A stretch of DNA of 48,783 nt from Desulfobacterales bacterium (GTDB taxonomy: Bacteria > Desulfobacterota > Desulfobulbia > Desulfobulbales > JAGXFP01). Of the stretch, positions 35,973-45,395 are shown in pieces. The notes under the pieces are model-generated. The model had not been told where the DNA came from. It ran no database searches and was given only the letters and a program-made list of their open reading frames with translations. The stretch spans positions 1 to 48,783 of the forward strand of contig JAGXFP010000071.1 of NCBI GenBank assembly GCA_024637225.1, in the 5' to 3' direction. Position 1 is the stretch's first letter; every line of letters starts with the position of its first letter. The position numbers were made by a program, and so were the translations under genes.

Positions 35973-37058
35973 CTAGATGTTGGTTGACCGTATCGCGAGG
36001 CCTGTGGACAGAGCCATTTCCGGGCCGACGTTTTTCAGGTAATCCGGATCTATCTTGTCCGGGTCGGCATTGGTTTTGAAAAACGGATTGAATATTTCGC
36101 TTTTGATCCCCGTTTCTTCGGCGAAGAGTTTTGCCAATCCCTTGACCTTTGCACCACCGCCGCTTAAGACTATTTTGTCAATGGCTTCATCCGGATAATT
36201 CGAGTAATAGAAATCCAAAGCTCTTTTCGCTTCGGTTATCCACTGGTTGCAGGTGTTCACGAAGATATCCTCGAGTTCCCGGATCTTGTCACCCGGTTCG
36301 AGTTGACCGATCTTCAAATCTTCGGCCTCTTCGGGACTGATGTCGAAATGGTTTTGAATCGTTTCGGTTAATATCCTGCTGCCCATCACCACGTCTCTGA
36401 CCAGAACGGAAGCGCCCTTGGCCACGACATTAATGTTTATTTTAGAGGCGCCGATATCGATCAGCGCGACGTTCTCGTCCTCGCCGCCGAAATTTGTACC
36501 GTATGCGTTCTCCAGTGCAAAAGCGTCGACATCGACGATCACCGTATCAAGGCCGGCGGCGGATAACATTTCAATGTATCCGTTAACCACGTCTTTTTTG
36601 GCCGCCACCAGAATGACATCGGTCCTTTCGTCATCCTCGGTGTTGGTCTTCAGATCCTGAAAGTCGATGAAGACCTCATCGACATCAAAGGGGATGTACT
36701 GTTCGGCCTCGGTCTGGATATGGTTGGCCAACTCGCTTTCGTCCATGGCCATCAGGCTGATCTTCTTGACGATCACCGAATAACCCGAAATGGAAATGGC
36801 GACCTTGTTGCCCTTCAGTTTTAGGTTTTTCAACAGAGTGCTGATGACCTGGCCGACGCTTTCCGGGTCCTGCATCACCCCGTCCTCGACGCAGTTAGGC
36901 GGCAGTTTGGCGCTTCCCAGGCTGGTCAGTTTGTATTGGTCGCCGAAGGGGGTGAGTTGACAGGCCTTAACGGCGTGGGAGCCGATATCAAGGCCAATAG
37001 TCAATTTCTGGCCGCCCATGAAGGGAATGTTGAGTTTTGGGATCGCTAAACCACCCAT
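35973..37058 (-). CDS. pilM: PilM, actin-like pilus assembly ATPase
   Basis: A 361-residue actin/FtsA-fold cytoplasmic protein. LTIGLDIGSHAVKACQL (phosphate 1), AVISGYSVIVKKISLMAMDE-type region, NVALIDIGASKININVVAKGASVLVRDVVMGSRILTE (phosphate 2) and DKIVLSGGGAKVKGLAKLFAEE (adenosine motif) are visible. It recruits PilN on the cytoplasmic face of the inner membrane. It is the first gene of the leftward pilus operon, so the operon promoter should lie in the long upstream gap. No pilin, PilB or PilT gene is in the window. Confidence 0.94.
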   Translation of the reverse strand: MGGLAIPKLNIPFMGGQKLTIGLDIGSHAVKACQLTPFGDQYKLTSLGSAKLPPNCVEDGVMQDPESVGQVISTLLKNLKLKGNKVAISISGYSVIVKKISLMAMDESELANHIQTEAEQYIPFDVDEVFIDFQDLKTNTEDDERTDVILVAAKKDVVNGYIEMLSAAGLDTVIVDVDAFALENAYGTNFGGEDENVALIDIGASKININVVAKGASVLVRDVVMGSRILTETIQNHFDISPEEAEDLKIGQLEPGDKIRELEDIFVNTCNQWITEAKRALDFYYSNYPDEAIDKIVLSGGGAKVKGLAKLFAEETGIKSEIFNPFFKTNADPDKIDPDYLKNVGPEMALSTGLAIRSTNI

Positions 37059-38002
37059 GCCGCAATGACCTTGTTAAAAGCTGTTAATGAGAACGATCGC
37101 TTATCTTCTTTGAACTTAACCAGTCCAGGAGGTTTCGCCCATGTCTGGTAAGTTCAATAATTACAGCCTGTTAGACTTTTATCCCTGATGCAGTGGGGAT
37201 GGTAATATAGAAAAAAAGTAAGTCAAATCAGTATGTTTTGCTCATGTAACTGCAATTATATTGCAATCTATTACTGCAATAAGAGACATAAAAGCAAGGC
37301 CCTGTCAAGAATTAAATAGACGTTACTTTGTGAAATAGTTAAAAAAAACTATTCAGGACCCCTTATTTACAGAAAAATAACCCAACATGAAGTTCGTAGT
37401 TGAAGGGTTGGAATTTGTTGATTCTAGCGATCATACAGTAAGACAACTTATTTTATCATTGACGGCCTGAATCGTCCAAAAGATGGTGACCCCGGTATAT
37501 AGCCATGAAACATTAGAAAGCAACGTCTCATTGTTGGAGGTTTGCTGGTTCCTCATTCGGGCCAAGTATACTAAATTATTTCGGATTGTCCTTAGAAAAA
37601 TATTTGTTCCGGGGTAAGGACTCGCAAATTTGAATGTCTGCTTTTAAGCCGCTCCAAGTCAGTTGCATGTCCGGAGGCTCATCGGCTGGGGAAGGGGTTC
37701 TTTTAAAAAAAAATCGCAGCCGGAATAATTGCAAATCCAAAGGAATTACAATCCGGAGTTGTTCGATTTTCTGTCCAGAAAGCTGACATTCATACCGCTT
37801 TTTAAATACTACTGATGAAATATTTCGTAGAACAATGGATTGACCTTGACTTTTAAGTAAATTGGTTCCGTGGATTTAAAGATCAGCTGGCTTGGCACCG
37901 GATGAGATGGTGCCCTGTATGGGATAAACGATCTTGTAAATAGCTTTGTTTTGGAGTATGAGTATCGCAGTTATCACCCCACCCTAGGAAAGAGGAGCCC
38001 TT
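37059..38002. other. 944-bp AT-rich intergenic region between pilM and lepB
   Basis: I see no credible gene here; only very short open frames, e.g. a 27-codon one from ATG 37387 without a ribosome site. TGCAAT occurs three times at 37251, 37262 and 37275, twice within TTACTGCAAT/TAACTGCAAT, and may be an operator for the pil promoter. AATAGTT/AACTATT (37336-37355) and GGCACC/GGTGCC (37893-37914) are short palindromes. The region probably holds both divergent promoters. Confidence 0.4.
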
Positions 38003-38635
38003 TTGCTAGATATCAAGAAAATATCCCGGAAGAAAAAAACATTATTCAGGGAATATGCCGAAGCAATCATTATTGCGCTGCTGCTGGCTTTGTTTATCCG
38101 CGCTTTTGTTGTTCAGGCCTTTAAAATCCCTTCAGGTTCGATGATTCCGACCCTGCTGATCGGCGATCACATTCTGGTCAGCAAATTTATTTACGGTTTA
38201 CGGAATCCCTTTACCGGGACGGTAGTGATTCCGGTTAAGGAGCCTGAGCGCCTCGATGTCCTGGTTTTCAAGTTCCCCCTCAATCCCTCCCAGGATTTTA
38301 TAAAAAGAGTGATAGGTCTGCCGGGAGATACGGTGGAGATAATTGATAAAAAGGTATATATCAACGGGGTTCAGCTTAAGAACGATCCAGGTGTCATTGA
38401 GAGTGATCATGTGATCCCGGCGGGCAAGAGCCCCCGGGACAATTTCGGACCAGTAACCGTTCCTGCCGCATCTGTGTTCGTAATGGGCGACAACCGCGAC
38501 AACAGCCACGACAGCAGGTTCTGGGGGTTCGTCGATTTTCAGGATCTGAAGGGCAAGGCTTACGTGTTATACTGGTCCTGGGACCGGGATGATTTTAACG
38601 TGCGCTGGCAGCGTTTAGGCAAGGTAATCCACTGA
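38003..38635 (+). CDS. lepB: Signal peptidase I
   Basis: A 210-residue inner-membrane serine protease that removes signal peptides. One TM helix (AIIIALLLALFIRAFVVQAF), then box B KIPSGSMIPTLLIGDHILVSKF with the catalytic Ser46. Box D, DFIKRVIGLPGDTVEI, carries the catalytic Lys101, and box E is VFVMGDNRDNSHDSRFWGFV. The single N-terminal TM and length fit the shorter non-E. coli form. The start is a TTG, 7 bases after AGGAG. pyrB begins ~145 bases downstream. Confidence 0.95.
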   Translation: MLDIKKISRKKKTLFREYAEAIIIALLLALFIRAFVVQAFKIPSGSMIPTLLIGDHILVSKFIYGLRNPFTGTVVIPVKEPERLDVLVFKFPLNPSQDFIKRVIGLPGDTVEIIDKKVYINGVQLKNDPGVIESDHVIPAGKSPRDNFGPVTVPAASVFVMGDNRDNSHDSRFWGFVDFQDLKGKAYVLYWSWDRDDFNVRWQRLGKVIH

Positions 38636-38780
38636 GTCGAGGGGTAAGAAATCCAGTTGTTTTCCCTTGAATCTTGAAAGCCCGCTGACTTATCTCGACT
38701 TTTCCCTCACCCCTGCCGGCATAAATGGCAGACTGCTTGCTTTTCCTGCCGGCAAAGTTATATGATATATCAATTTGATT

Positions 38781-39713
38781 ATGGAAACGGGACATTTTTT
38801 CAATCATAAGCATCTTACGAGCCTGGCGGACCTGTCCGTCGAGGATTTTGAGCTTGTCCTGTTGACGGCCAGATCATTCAAGGAAATATCCTCCCGATCG
38901 ATCAAGAAAGTTCCCACCCTGCGCGGCCGGACCGTGATCAATCTGTTTTTCGAGCCCAGTACCAGGACCAGGCTTTCCTTTGAGATTGCCGCAAAACGGA
39001 TGAGCGCCGATACCTTCAATATATCGGCATCTTCAAGCAGCGCCGCCAAGGGTGAAACCCTGGTCGATACGGCCCTTAACCTGCAAGCTATGAATCCGGA
39101 CATGGTGATCATCCGCCATTCCTCGTCGGGTGCCGCCAACCTGCTGAAGCGCCATCTCCAAACCTCGGTGATCAACGCCGGTGACGGCACCCACGAGCAT
39201 CCCAGCCAGGGTTTGCTTGATATGATGACCGTGATCGAGCACAAGGGCGATCTCACCGGCCTCAAGATTGCAATTATCGGCGATATTGCTCATAGCCGGG
39301 TCGCCCATTCGGATATAATCGGCTTTACCAGGATGGGTGCCACGGTGTCGGTCAGCGGCCCCGCGACCATGGTGCCGCTTGAAGTAGAGAGTTTGGGGGC
39401 CAAGGTTTGCCTGGACCCCCGGGACGCCGTTGCCGACGCGGATGTGGTGATGGCTTTAAGGATCCAGCGCGAAAGGCTGCTGGACCCGCTGATTCCTTCC
39501 CTGCGTGAATACGCCGCCTTTTTCGGGGTCAATGAATCGTTGTTGCGACTGGCCAGGCCGGACGCGCTGATCATGCATCCCGGGCCGATTAACCGCGGGG
39601 TGGAGATCGATCCGGCGATTGTCGATGGCCCCCGCTCGGTAATTCTTGACCAGGTTACCAACGGGGTGGCGGTTCGGATGGCCCTGCTTTATCTGTTGAT
39701 GGGAGGAGAATGA
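38781..39713 (+). CDS. pyrB: Aspartate carbamoyltransferase, catalytic chain
   Basis: A 310-residue enzyme making N-carbamoyl-aspartate, the first committed pyrimidine step. The carbamoyl-phosphate site is [47 protein letters not shown] and [13 protein letters not shown] follow in family order. The ATG at 38781 is chosen over a TTG two codons upstream. The pyrI regulatory chain is not adjacent; instead pyrC overlaps by 4 bp, as in class A-type PyrB-PyrC complexes, so a PyrB-dihydroorotase assembly is plausible. Confidence 0.97.
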   Translation: METGHFFNHKHLTSLADLSVEDFELVLLTARSFKEISSRSIKKVPTLRGRTVINLFFEPSTRTRLSFEIAAKRMSADTFNISASSSSAAKGETLVDTALNLQAMNPDMVIIRHSSSGAANLLKRHLQTSVINAGDGTHEHPSQGLLDMMTVIEHKGDLTGLKIAIIGDIAHSRVAHSDIIGFTRMGATVSVSGPATMVPLEVESLGAKVCLDPRDAVADADVVMALRIQRERLLDPLIPSLREYAAFFGVNESLLRLARPDALIMHPGPINRGVEIDPAIVDGPRSVILDQVTNGVAVRMALLYLLMGGE

Positions 39714-41038
39714 AAATGTCCCCGGCTGGCGGCAACTACATAAACCAGAGCCATGGCCCGCTATTTCTGCAAAACGGCAGGGTGATCGATCCCTTGAACA
39801 ACATGGACCGGCAGGCCGATGTTCTGATCGTTGACGGCCGGATTGCCCAATTTGTCGAACCCGGGGGAAAAATAGAAACTCCCGCCGGTTGCGAGCGCAT
39901 CGACCTTGCCGGCAAGTGGCTGTTGCCGGGCTTGATCGATATGCATGTCCATTTAAGGGAGCCTGGGCAAGAGTATAAGGAAACCATCGAATCCGGAGCC
40001 CGGGCGGCGGCAGCGGGCGGCTTCACCGCCGTGGCCTGCATGCCGAATACCTTTCCGGTTAATGATTCCCAGGGAGTTACCGCCCTTATCATGGCCAAGG
40101 CGGCCGGAGTCGCCTGCCGGGTTTATCCGGTTGGCTCGATCAGTAGTGGAGCCAGGGGTGAAGAGCTGGCCGATTTCGGCGAGATGAAGCGGGCCGGAGT
40201 GGTGGCGATCTCCGACGACGGCTTGCCGGTGAGTAACGGTCAGTTGTTCAGGCGAGCCTTGGAGTATTCCGCTAACCACGGCTTGCTGGTCATTTCTCAT
40301 TCGGAGGAGGTTTCCCTGAGCAGGGGCGGGGCGATGAACGAGGGCGAGACCTCGATCCGCCTCGGGCTCCCCGGGATACCGAATGTCGCTGAAAGCATTT
40401 CGGTTTATCGAGATCTGGCCTTGGCGAAGTATACCGGCCAACCCGTCCATATCGCCCATGTCAGTACGGTTGAGGCGGTTGAGCTGATTCGCCGGGCCAA
40501 GGCCATGGGATGCAAGGTGAGCGCCGAAACCGCGCCCCATTATTTTACCCTGACCGAAAGTGATGTCGGGGATTACAACACCAATGCCAAGATGAACCCG
40601 CCGCTTCGCTCCGAGGCGGACCGCCAGGCGATAATCGCCGGCCTGGCCGACGGTACCATCGATGTCATCGCCACTGATCACGCTCCCCATAGCCGGCTTG
40701 AAAAGGAGCTGGAATTCGATCAAGCCGCCAACGGCATTATCGGCCTGGAAACCTCCCTTCCCCTGACCATGGAATTGGTCCGGCAAGGGTTGCTTTCGGC
40801 CGCCGGCATGGTTGAGCTGATGTCCGTCAATCCGGCCCGGATTCTGGGGGTGGAGGGAGGCGATTTGGGAATCGGCCGCCGGGCCGATCTTACGGTGGTC
40901 GACCCGCAAAAGGTTTTTATCTACCGTGAAGAAACAATTGTCTCCAAGAGCAAAAATTCACCGTTCATCGACAGGGAGTTGACCGGCAAGGCGGTCCTGA
41001 CCATCATGGGCGGAGTGATAACCCATCGGGAACTGTAA
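39710..41038 (+). CDS. pyrC: Dihydroorotase (class I)
   Basis: A 442-residue zinc amidohydrolase closing carbamoyl-aspartate to dihydroorotate. The metal-binding [20 protein letters not shown] is intact. [25 protein letters not shown] and the catalytic-Asp motif [10 protein letters not shown] follow, so this is an active type and not an inactive pseudo-DHOase. The start ATG overlaps the pyrB stop (ATGA), showing translational coupling. Downstream begins a repeat-rich gap before convergent topA. Confidence 0.96.
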   Translation: MKMSPAGGNYINQSHGPLFLQNGRVIDPLNNMDRQADVLIVDGRIAQFVEPGGKIETPAGCERIDLAGKWLLPGLIDMHVHLREPGQEYKETIESGARAAAAGGFTAVACMPNTFPVNDSQGVTALIMAKAAGVACRVYPVGSISSGARGEELADFGEMKRAGVVAISDDGLPVSNGQLFRRALEYSANHGLLVISHSEEVSLSRGGAMNEGETSIRLGLPGIPNVAESISVYRDLALAKYTGQPVHIAHVSTVEAVELIRRAKAMGCKVSAETAPHYFTLTESDVGDYNTNAKMNPPLRSEADRQAIIAGLADGTIDVIATDHAPHSRLEKELEFDQAANGIIGLETSLPLTMELVRQGLLSAAGMVELMSVNPARILGVEGGDLGIGRRADLTVVDPQKVFIYREETIVSKSKNSPFIDRELTGKAVLTIMGGVITHREL

Positions 41039-41040
41039 GG

Positions 41041-41100
41041 TAAGCGCTTACCGCTGGGGAGATTGGCCAATCCAGGTGGCTTATCCCTTGATTGGTATTT
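41041..41100. repeat. Intergenic palindromic repeat, GTAAGCGATTACC family, copy 2 (inverted)
   Basis: TAAGCGCTTACCGCTGGGG, GAGATTGGCCAATC and GGCTTATCCCTTGATTGGTA align with the reverse complement of 2371-2432. It directly follows the pyrC stop, with copy 3 of the GTAACCGTTCAGC repeat 31 bases on. Confidence 0.6.
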
Positions 41101-41131
41101 GAAAGGGTAAGCGATCCCCGCGCTCCGAATC

Positions 41132-41292
41132 GTTACCGTTCAGCAGCAAGCACCACATCTTCGGACGATCGTCCCAGAATACGTACACGAGGTATCCAGG
41201 AACAGGTCTGCTTGTCCATATCCGCGGCACCGCTGAACGGTTACAGTCCGGCGGTTTTGGGATCCTTTGGCGGCCACCCGGTGAACGGTAAC
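41132..41292. repeat. Dispersed structured repeat, GTAACCGTTCAGC family, copy 3
   Basis: GTTACCGTTCAGCAGC to GCTGAACGGTTACAGTCC, then GGCGGTTTTGGGATCCTTTG and GGTGAACGGTAAC. Central ATCTTCGGACGATCG, GTACACGAGGTA and GCTTGTCCATATC match the other copies, though this one is more diverged. It lies between the convergent pyrC and topA genes. Confidence 0.8.
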
Positions 41293-41414
41293 TCCGAATC
41301 CGCGGTTGCCGTCCGCTCGCCTGCCCAAGCCCACACCTCCCGGACCGGAACCCCGCAGCGCCGACAGCCTCCATTCGCTTCCCCCTTGCAATGCCCGGCG
41401 GGGTTGCCTGAATC

Positions 41415-43706
41415 TTAGCCTTCGTCCTCTAGCGATTCACTGTACTTGCAGGATTTTTCGGGGCAACGCAGTTGCCGGCCCTCTTTTTTGCTGGTTTTTT
41501 CGACAAGATAGGGAGAGCCGCAGAGGGGGCAGGCTTTATTGACAGGCTTGTCCCAGATGGCGAAGGTGCATTTCGGGTAACGGTTGCAGCTGTAAAAGAC
41601 CTTGCCTCGTTTTGAAACTTTCTGGACAATTTCGCCGTCGCAGCCTTCCTCGGGGCATGGTACGCCGGTGGTTTGCGCCTTGATGTGCTTGCAGGCCGGA
41701 TAGCCGGAACAGGCCAGAAACTTTCCGAAGCGGCCATGTTTATAAACCATCGGCAGTCCGCACTTCTCGCATTTTTCGCCGGATTCTTCCGGGGCGTCCC
41801 GCTCGATGGGGACGATCTTGCCGTCGGCGTCCTTGCGGAAATCCTGGGTATGTTTACAGGTCGGGTAGTTTTCGCAGGCCAGGAATTCTCCGTTTCTTCC
41901 CCAGCGGATGACCATCTTGCCGTCGCATTCTGGACATGGGATGTCGGTGGGGGTGGTGGCGCTTTTGACTGACTCCATCTCCTTGCGGGCCTTCTCCAGG
42001 GTTTCCTTGAAGGGCCCGTAAAAATCTTTCAGCAGTTGCAGCCATTCCCGGGAGCCCTCCTCGACCTGATCGAGCTGCTCTTCCATGTTGGCGGTGAATT
42101 CAACATCCATGATTTTAGGAAAATGTTTGACCAGAAGTTCGTTAACCAGTTTGCCGAGATCGGTGGGATGGAAGCGGCGCTTGTCCAGGACGACATATTC
42201 TTTGTCCTGGATGGTCGAGATGATCGCGGCATAGGTGCTGGGCCGGCCGACGCCGTTTTCCTCCAAGGCCTTGACCAGGGTGGCTTCCGTATAATGGGGT
42301 GGGGGCTGGGTGAAATGCTGGGCCGGCTCGATGCCCTTGAGGGTGAGCTTTTCCCCCTCCTTCAGATCGGGCAGATTTAGTTCCGAATCGGAGGCTGACG
42401 ATTTGTCGGCTGCCTGGTCATCCGTCGATTCTACATAGAGCTTCATGAAGCCGTGAAAACGCATGATCGAGCCGGTCGCTTTCAGATCGTATTTCCCGGC
42501 GGTTACTGTGATGGCGGTCTGATCGAAGATGGCCGGCGTCATCTGACAGGCGACGAAACGTTTCCAGATCAGGGAATATAAGGCCAGCATATCCTTGTCG
42601 AGGAGCCCCGCCATTTTTTCGGGAGTATTGAAGGTGTCGGTGGGGCGGACCGCCTCATGGGCATCCTGGGCCGATTTTTTGGTGCGGTAGACATTGGCCT
42701 TGGCGGGCAGGAATTTGTCCCCGAAAGTGGTGTTGATATAGTCCCGGGCCGAGTTGACCGCGTCTTCGCTGAGCCTGGTGGAGTCGGTTCGCATGTAGGT
42801 TATGAGACCGGTGGGGCCTTCTTCGCCCAGTTCAATGCCCTCGTAGAGTTTTTGGGCCAGGGTCATGGTTTTCTTCGCCGAAAAGCGCAGTTTGCGGTTT
42901 GCCTCCATCTGCATGGAGCTGGTGATAAACGGCGGGGCGGGGTTTCGTTTTTTTTGTTTTTTGGTCACCTTGGCGACGGTGAATTCCGAATCCTTCAATT
43001 CCGCGCAAATCCGGTCGGCGGTTGCCTGGTTGTCGATCAGACTCTTCTTGGTGCCGATTTTTTTGCCGGCGATTTTTTCAAGCGCGGCCATTAAAAGCGG
43101 CGGAGTGCCGCCCTCCAGAGTCGTAATAATGCTCCAGTACTCCTCCGCCTTGAATTCGTGGATGGCCTGGTCTCTCTCGCAGATCATCCGCACCGCCACC
43201 GACTGCACCCGGCCGGCGCTAAGGCCCCGGCGGACCTTTTCCCAGAGCAGGGGGGATATCTGATAGCCGACCAGCCGGTCGAGGATGCGCCGGGCCTGTT
43301 GCGCCTCGAAAAGCTTATGGTTCAGGTCGGTTGAATCCTCGATGGCCTTCAGAATCGCCTTTTTGGTGAGTTCGTGAAACAAGGCGCGGTGAATCGGCTT
43401 CTTGATGCTTTTGAGGGATTCGGCGATGTGAAAGGCGATGGCTTCCCCTTCCCGGTCGGGATCAGGTGCCAGGTAGATCTCGTCGGCCTGTTTGGCGGCC
43501 GCTTTCAGATCGCTGATAATTTTGTTTTTACCCCGGATCGTCACATAGTTGGGAGAAAAATCATTTTCGATATCTACGCCTAAACTGCTTACCGGCAGGT
43601 CGCGGATATGACCGACCGAGGCCTTGACGGAAAAGGATTTTCCCAGATAACGCTGCAGGGTCCGGGCTTTGGCTGGTGACTCGACTATGATCAGGGATTT
43701 GGACAT
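41415..43706 (-). CDS. topA: DNA topoisomerase I
   Basis: A 763-residue type IA topoisomerase relaxing negative supercoils. The Toprim domain begins SLIIVESPAKARTLQRYLG, with LAPDPDREGEAIAFHI as its acidic motif. LSAGRVQSVAVRMICERD follows, and the active-site Tyr304 lies in GPTGLITYMRTDSTRLS. After RPSTYAAIISTIQDKEYV come four C-terminal zinc ribbons (CPECDGK..., CEKCGLP..., CPEEGCDG..., CPLCGSP...). dprA lies upstream on the same strand across a 170-bp repeat-containing gap; this pairing is common in bacteria. Confidence 0.97.
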   Translation of the reverse strand: MSKSLIIVESPAKARTLQRYLGKSFSVKASVGHIRDLPVSSLGVDIENDFSPNYVTIRGKNKIISDLKAAAKQADEIYLAPDPDREGEAIAFHIAESLKSIKKPIHRALFHELTKKAILKAIEDSTDLNHKLFEAQQARRILDRLVGYQISPLLWEKVRRGLSAGRVQSVAVRMICERDQAIHEFKAEEYWSIITTLEGGTPPLLMAALEKIAGKKIGTKKSLIDNQATADRICAELKDSEFTVAKVTKKQKKRNPAPPFITSSMQMEANRKLRFSAKKTMTLAQKLYEGIELGEEGPTGLITYMRTDSTRLSEDAVNSARDYINTTFGDKFLPAKANVYRTKKSAQDAHEAVRPTDTFNTPEKMAGLLDKDMLALYSLIWKRFVACQMTPAIFDQTAITVTAGKYDLKATGSIMRFHGFMKLYVESTDDQAADKSSASDSELNLPDLKEGEKLTLKGIEPAQHFTQPPPHYTEATLVKALEENGVGRPSTYAAIISTIQDKEYVVLDKRRFHPTDLGKLVNELLVKHFPKIMDVEFTANMEEQLDQVEEGSREWLQLLKDFYGPFKETLEKARKEMESVKSATTPTDIPCPECDGKMVIRWGRNGEFLACENYPTCKHTQDFRKDADGKIVPIERDAPEESGEKCEKCGLPMVYKHGRFGKFLACSGYPACKHIKAQTTGVPCPEEGCDGEIVQKVSKRGKVFYSCNRYPKCTFAIWDKPVNKACPLCGSPYLVEKTSKKEGRQLRCPEKSCKYSESLEDEG

Positions 43707-43725
43707 TTATTGTTTCCGTGTATCT

Positions 43726-43870
43726 GTAAGCGATTGCGGGCCCCGAAGCAGCTTCGTTATCGGCCTGTTGGCGCCTCCGGGCCCGATGTCTCGCATCTTC
43801 AGCACCCGGTAAACGCCTGCAGGCATGGTTCCAGCCCTAAATGAGCCGGTCGGGGCCTGTGATCGGTTAC
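43726..43870. repeat. Intergenic palindromic repeat, GTAAGCGATTACC family, copy 3
   Basis: Starts GTAAGCGATTGCGGG and ends GTGATCGGTTAC. The middle CGCATCTTCAGCACCCGGTA matches the reverse complement of the 2430-2450 region. It fills the gap between dprA and topA. Confidence 0.5.
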
Positions 43871-43876
43871 GTTTTT

Positions 43877-44986
43877 TTATTGTTTGATCTGATATTGTCG
43901 CCCAGGCAGGACCTCGCACAGACCCTTCAGCTCCAGAATAAGCAGGAGCTCGCTAACTCTTTCAGCCGCTAGATTGGTGGCGACAATAACATCATCGACA
44001 CTTTTTGGATAGACTTCAAGCTGAGCCAGTATTTTTTTTTCTTCAGGGTTCAGCTCCTCCGCCGGCGGCATGGTGCTCTTGATCGCCGGTTTCTTTGCTT
44101 TATCGGTAACTCCAAGATGGATAAGTTCGCTGGTGATATCGTTTATATTGAGGACCAGTTTGGCGCCGGCCTGCAGCAGGCGGTGGGTCCCGGTGCTTTT
44201 GAAGGAGTCGGCCCGGCCGGGAACGGCGAAAACCTCCCGACCCTGGTCGAGGGCGTGGGCGGCGGTAATCAACGAGCCGGACCGCTGGGCGGCTTCGACA
44301 ACCACCACACCCAAGCTCAGGCCGCTGATGATCCTGTTCCGGGCTGGAAAACGGAAGCTGTCCGGTCTGGTGCCCAGCGGATATTCGGAGACAATGGCTC
44401 CGTGGTCGGGGATTACCTCGAAAAGTTTGCGGTTTGCGGTGGGATAGATCACGTCCAGCCCGCATCCCAGGACGGCGACGGTGCTGCCCTTTGCCCTAAG
44501 GGCGCCCCTGTGGGCGGCGGCATCGATCCCGAGGGCCAGGCCGCTGATCACGGTAAGCCCCTGGCGGACCAGCTGACTGCCCAGGTCTTCCGCCATCTTC
44601 AAGCCATAGGAGCTGGCGGCCCGCGAACCGACGATGCCGATGCCTGGGCTCTTCAGGGTGGCGGTCCGACCCTTGACGTAAAGGATCAGCGGCGGATCGG
44701 GGATATTCAGCAGCCATTCGGGAAAATCGTCATCGTCCCGGCAGATAATCTCGATCCCCGCCGCCGCGGCCGCTTCGAGTTCTTTTTGGGCGGCAATTCT
44801 GCTCTCCGGCCGATTGATCGCCGCGCAGCCATTTTTGTTGATCCGGCCCGGAGCTCTCAGTAAGTCCTGGCGGGAAGCCTGCATTACCGCGGCCGGACTC
44901 CCGAAGTGGTCCACCAGATTCCTGCATCCGGCCCCACCCAGACCTGGAGTAAGATAAAGGGTCAACCACCCTTCCAGGTTTTCCAT
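43877..44986 (-). CDS. dprA: DNA-processing protein DprA
   Basis: A 369-residue protein that binds incoming single-stranded DNA during natural transformation and loads RecA. A SAM-like N-terminus (LYLTPGLGGAGCRNLVDHFGSPAAVM) is followed by the extended Rossmann fold (GIVGSRAASSYGLKMAEDLG, VISGLALGIDAAAHRGAL, AVLGCGLDVIYP, VPGRADSFKSTGTHRLLQAGAKLV) and a C-terminal winged helix (AQLEVYPKSVDDVIVATNLAAERVSELLLILELKG). I chose the ATG at 44986; a longer start at 45001 is possible. Together with the pilus operon it leaves competence as an open possibility. Confidence 0.92.
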   Translation of the reverse strand: MENLEGWLTLYLTPGLGGAGCRNLVDHFGSPAAVMQASRQDLLRAPGRINKNGCAAINRPESRIAAQKELEAAAAAGIEIICRDDDDFPEWLLNIPDPPLILYVKGRTATLKSPGIGIVGSRAASSYGLKMAEDLGSQLVRQGLTVISGLALGIDAAAHRGALRAKGSTVAVLGCGLDVIYPTANRKLFEVIPDHGAIVSEYPLGTRPDSFRFPARNRIISGLSLGVVVVEAAQRSGSLITAAHALDQGREVFAVPGRADSFKSTGTHRLLQAGAKLVLNINDITSELIHLGVTDKAKKPAIKSTMPPAEELNPEEKKILAQLEVYPKSVDDVIVATNLAAERVSELLLILELKGLCEVLPGRQYQIKQ

Positions 44987-45052
44987 AGAAACGATCCCCA
45001 TCGATAAAGGAGGGGCAACCAGCCGATCACCGGGCACGACAGCTGTTTCGAG

Positions 45053-45092
45053 ACCCGCATTGATTGCTTGCCTGCTATCAATGCGGGTTTTC
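45053..45092 (+). terminator. Hairpin in the dprA-rpoD gap
   Basis: CCCGCATTGAT pairs with ATCAATGCGGG and is followed by TTTTC on the + strand, where no gene is seen upstream. In the same gap (44987-45395), CCAAAGCC/GGCTTTGG (45155-45177) and CCCCGGC-TCG/CGA-GGCCGGGG (45293-45318) form further hairpins. The gap shows no credible gene; two short overlapping + frames there lack support. Confidence 0.45.
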
Positions 45093-45395
45093 GTGGTGAT
45101 GATGCCGGCGCAAAAAATCCGCTCTGCCGCGGCGTATATCGAACTTTCTCTGCCCAAAGCCAACTTGAGGCTTTGGCAAGACCTCAAATTAATGTTCCGC
45201 GGCGCGCATCCGGTCGAGCTGGGAATCCCTCATCCCTGCGATTTTTGCGAATTGCTTCACAGTCGGGATGCAAGCCCGAGTTAGTCGCATAGCCCCGGCT
45301 CGCCTAACGAGGCCGGGGCGATATGCAGGGCCTGGAGTTCGGTGGAAATTTGTTAAAAAGCCGGAGTGGAGGGGTGGTTTGCTCGCGGGCTTAAG

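Noticed and set aside
37891-37914. TTGGCACCGG as a sigma-54 promoter before lepB
   Set aside because: The TTGC half at the right distance is missing; the sequence is better read as a small GGCACC/GGTGCC palindrome.
45060-45292. Two overlapping + strand frames between dprA and rpoD
   Set aside because: They overlap hairpins and the dprA upstream region, lack ribosome sites and show no family pattern.
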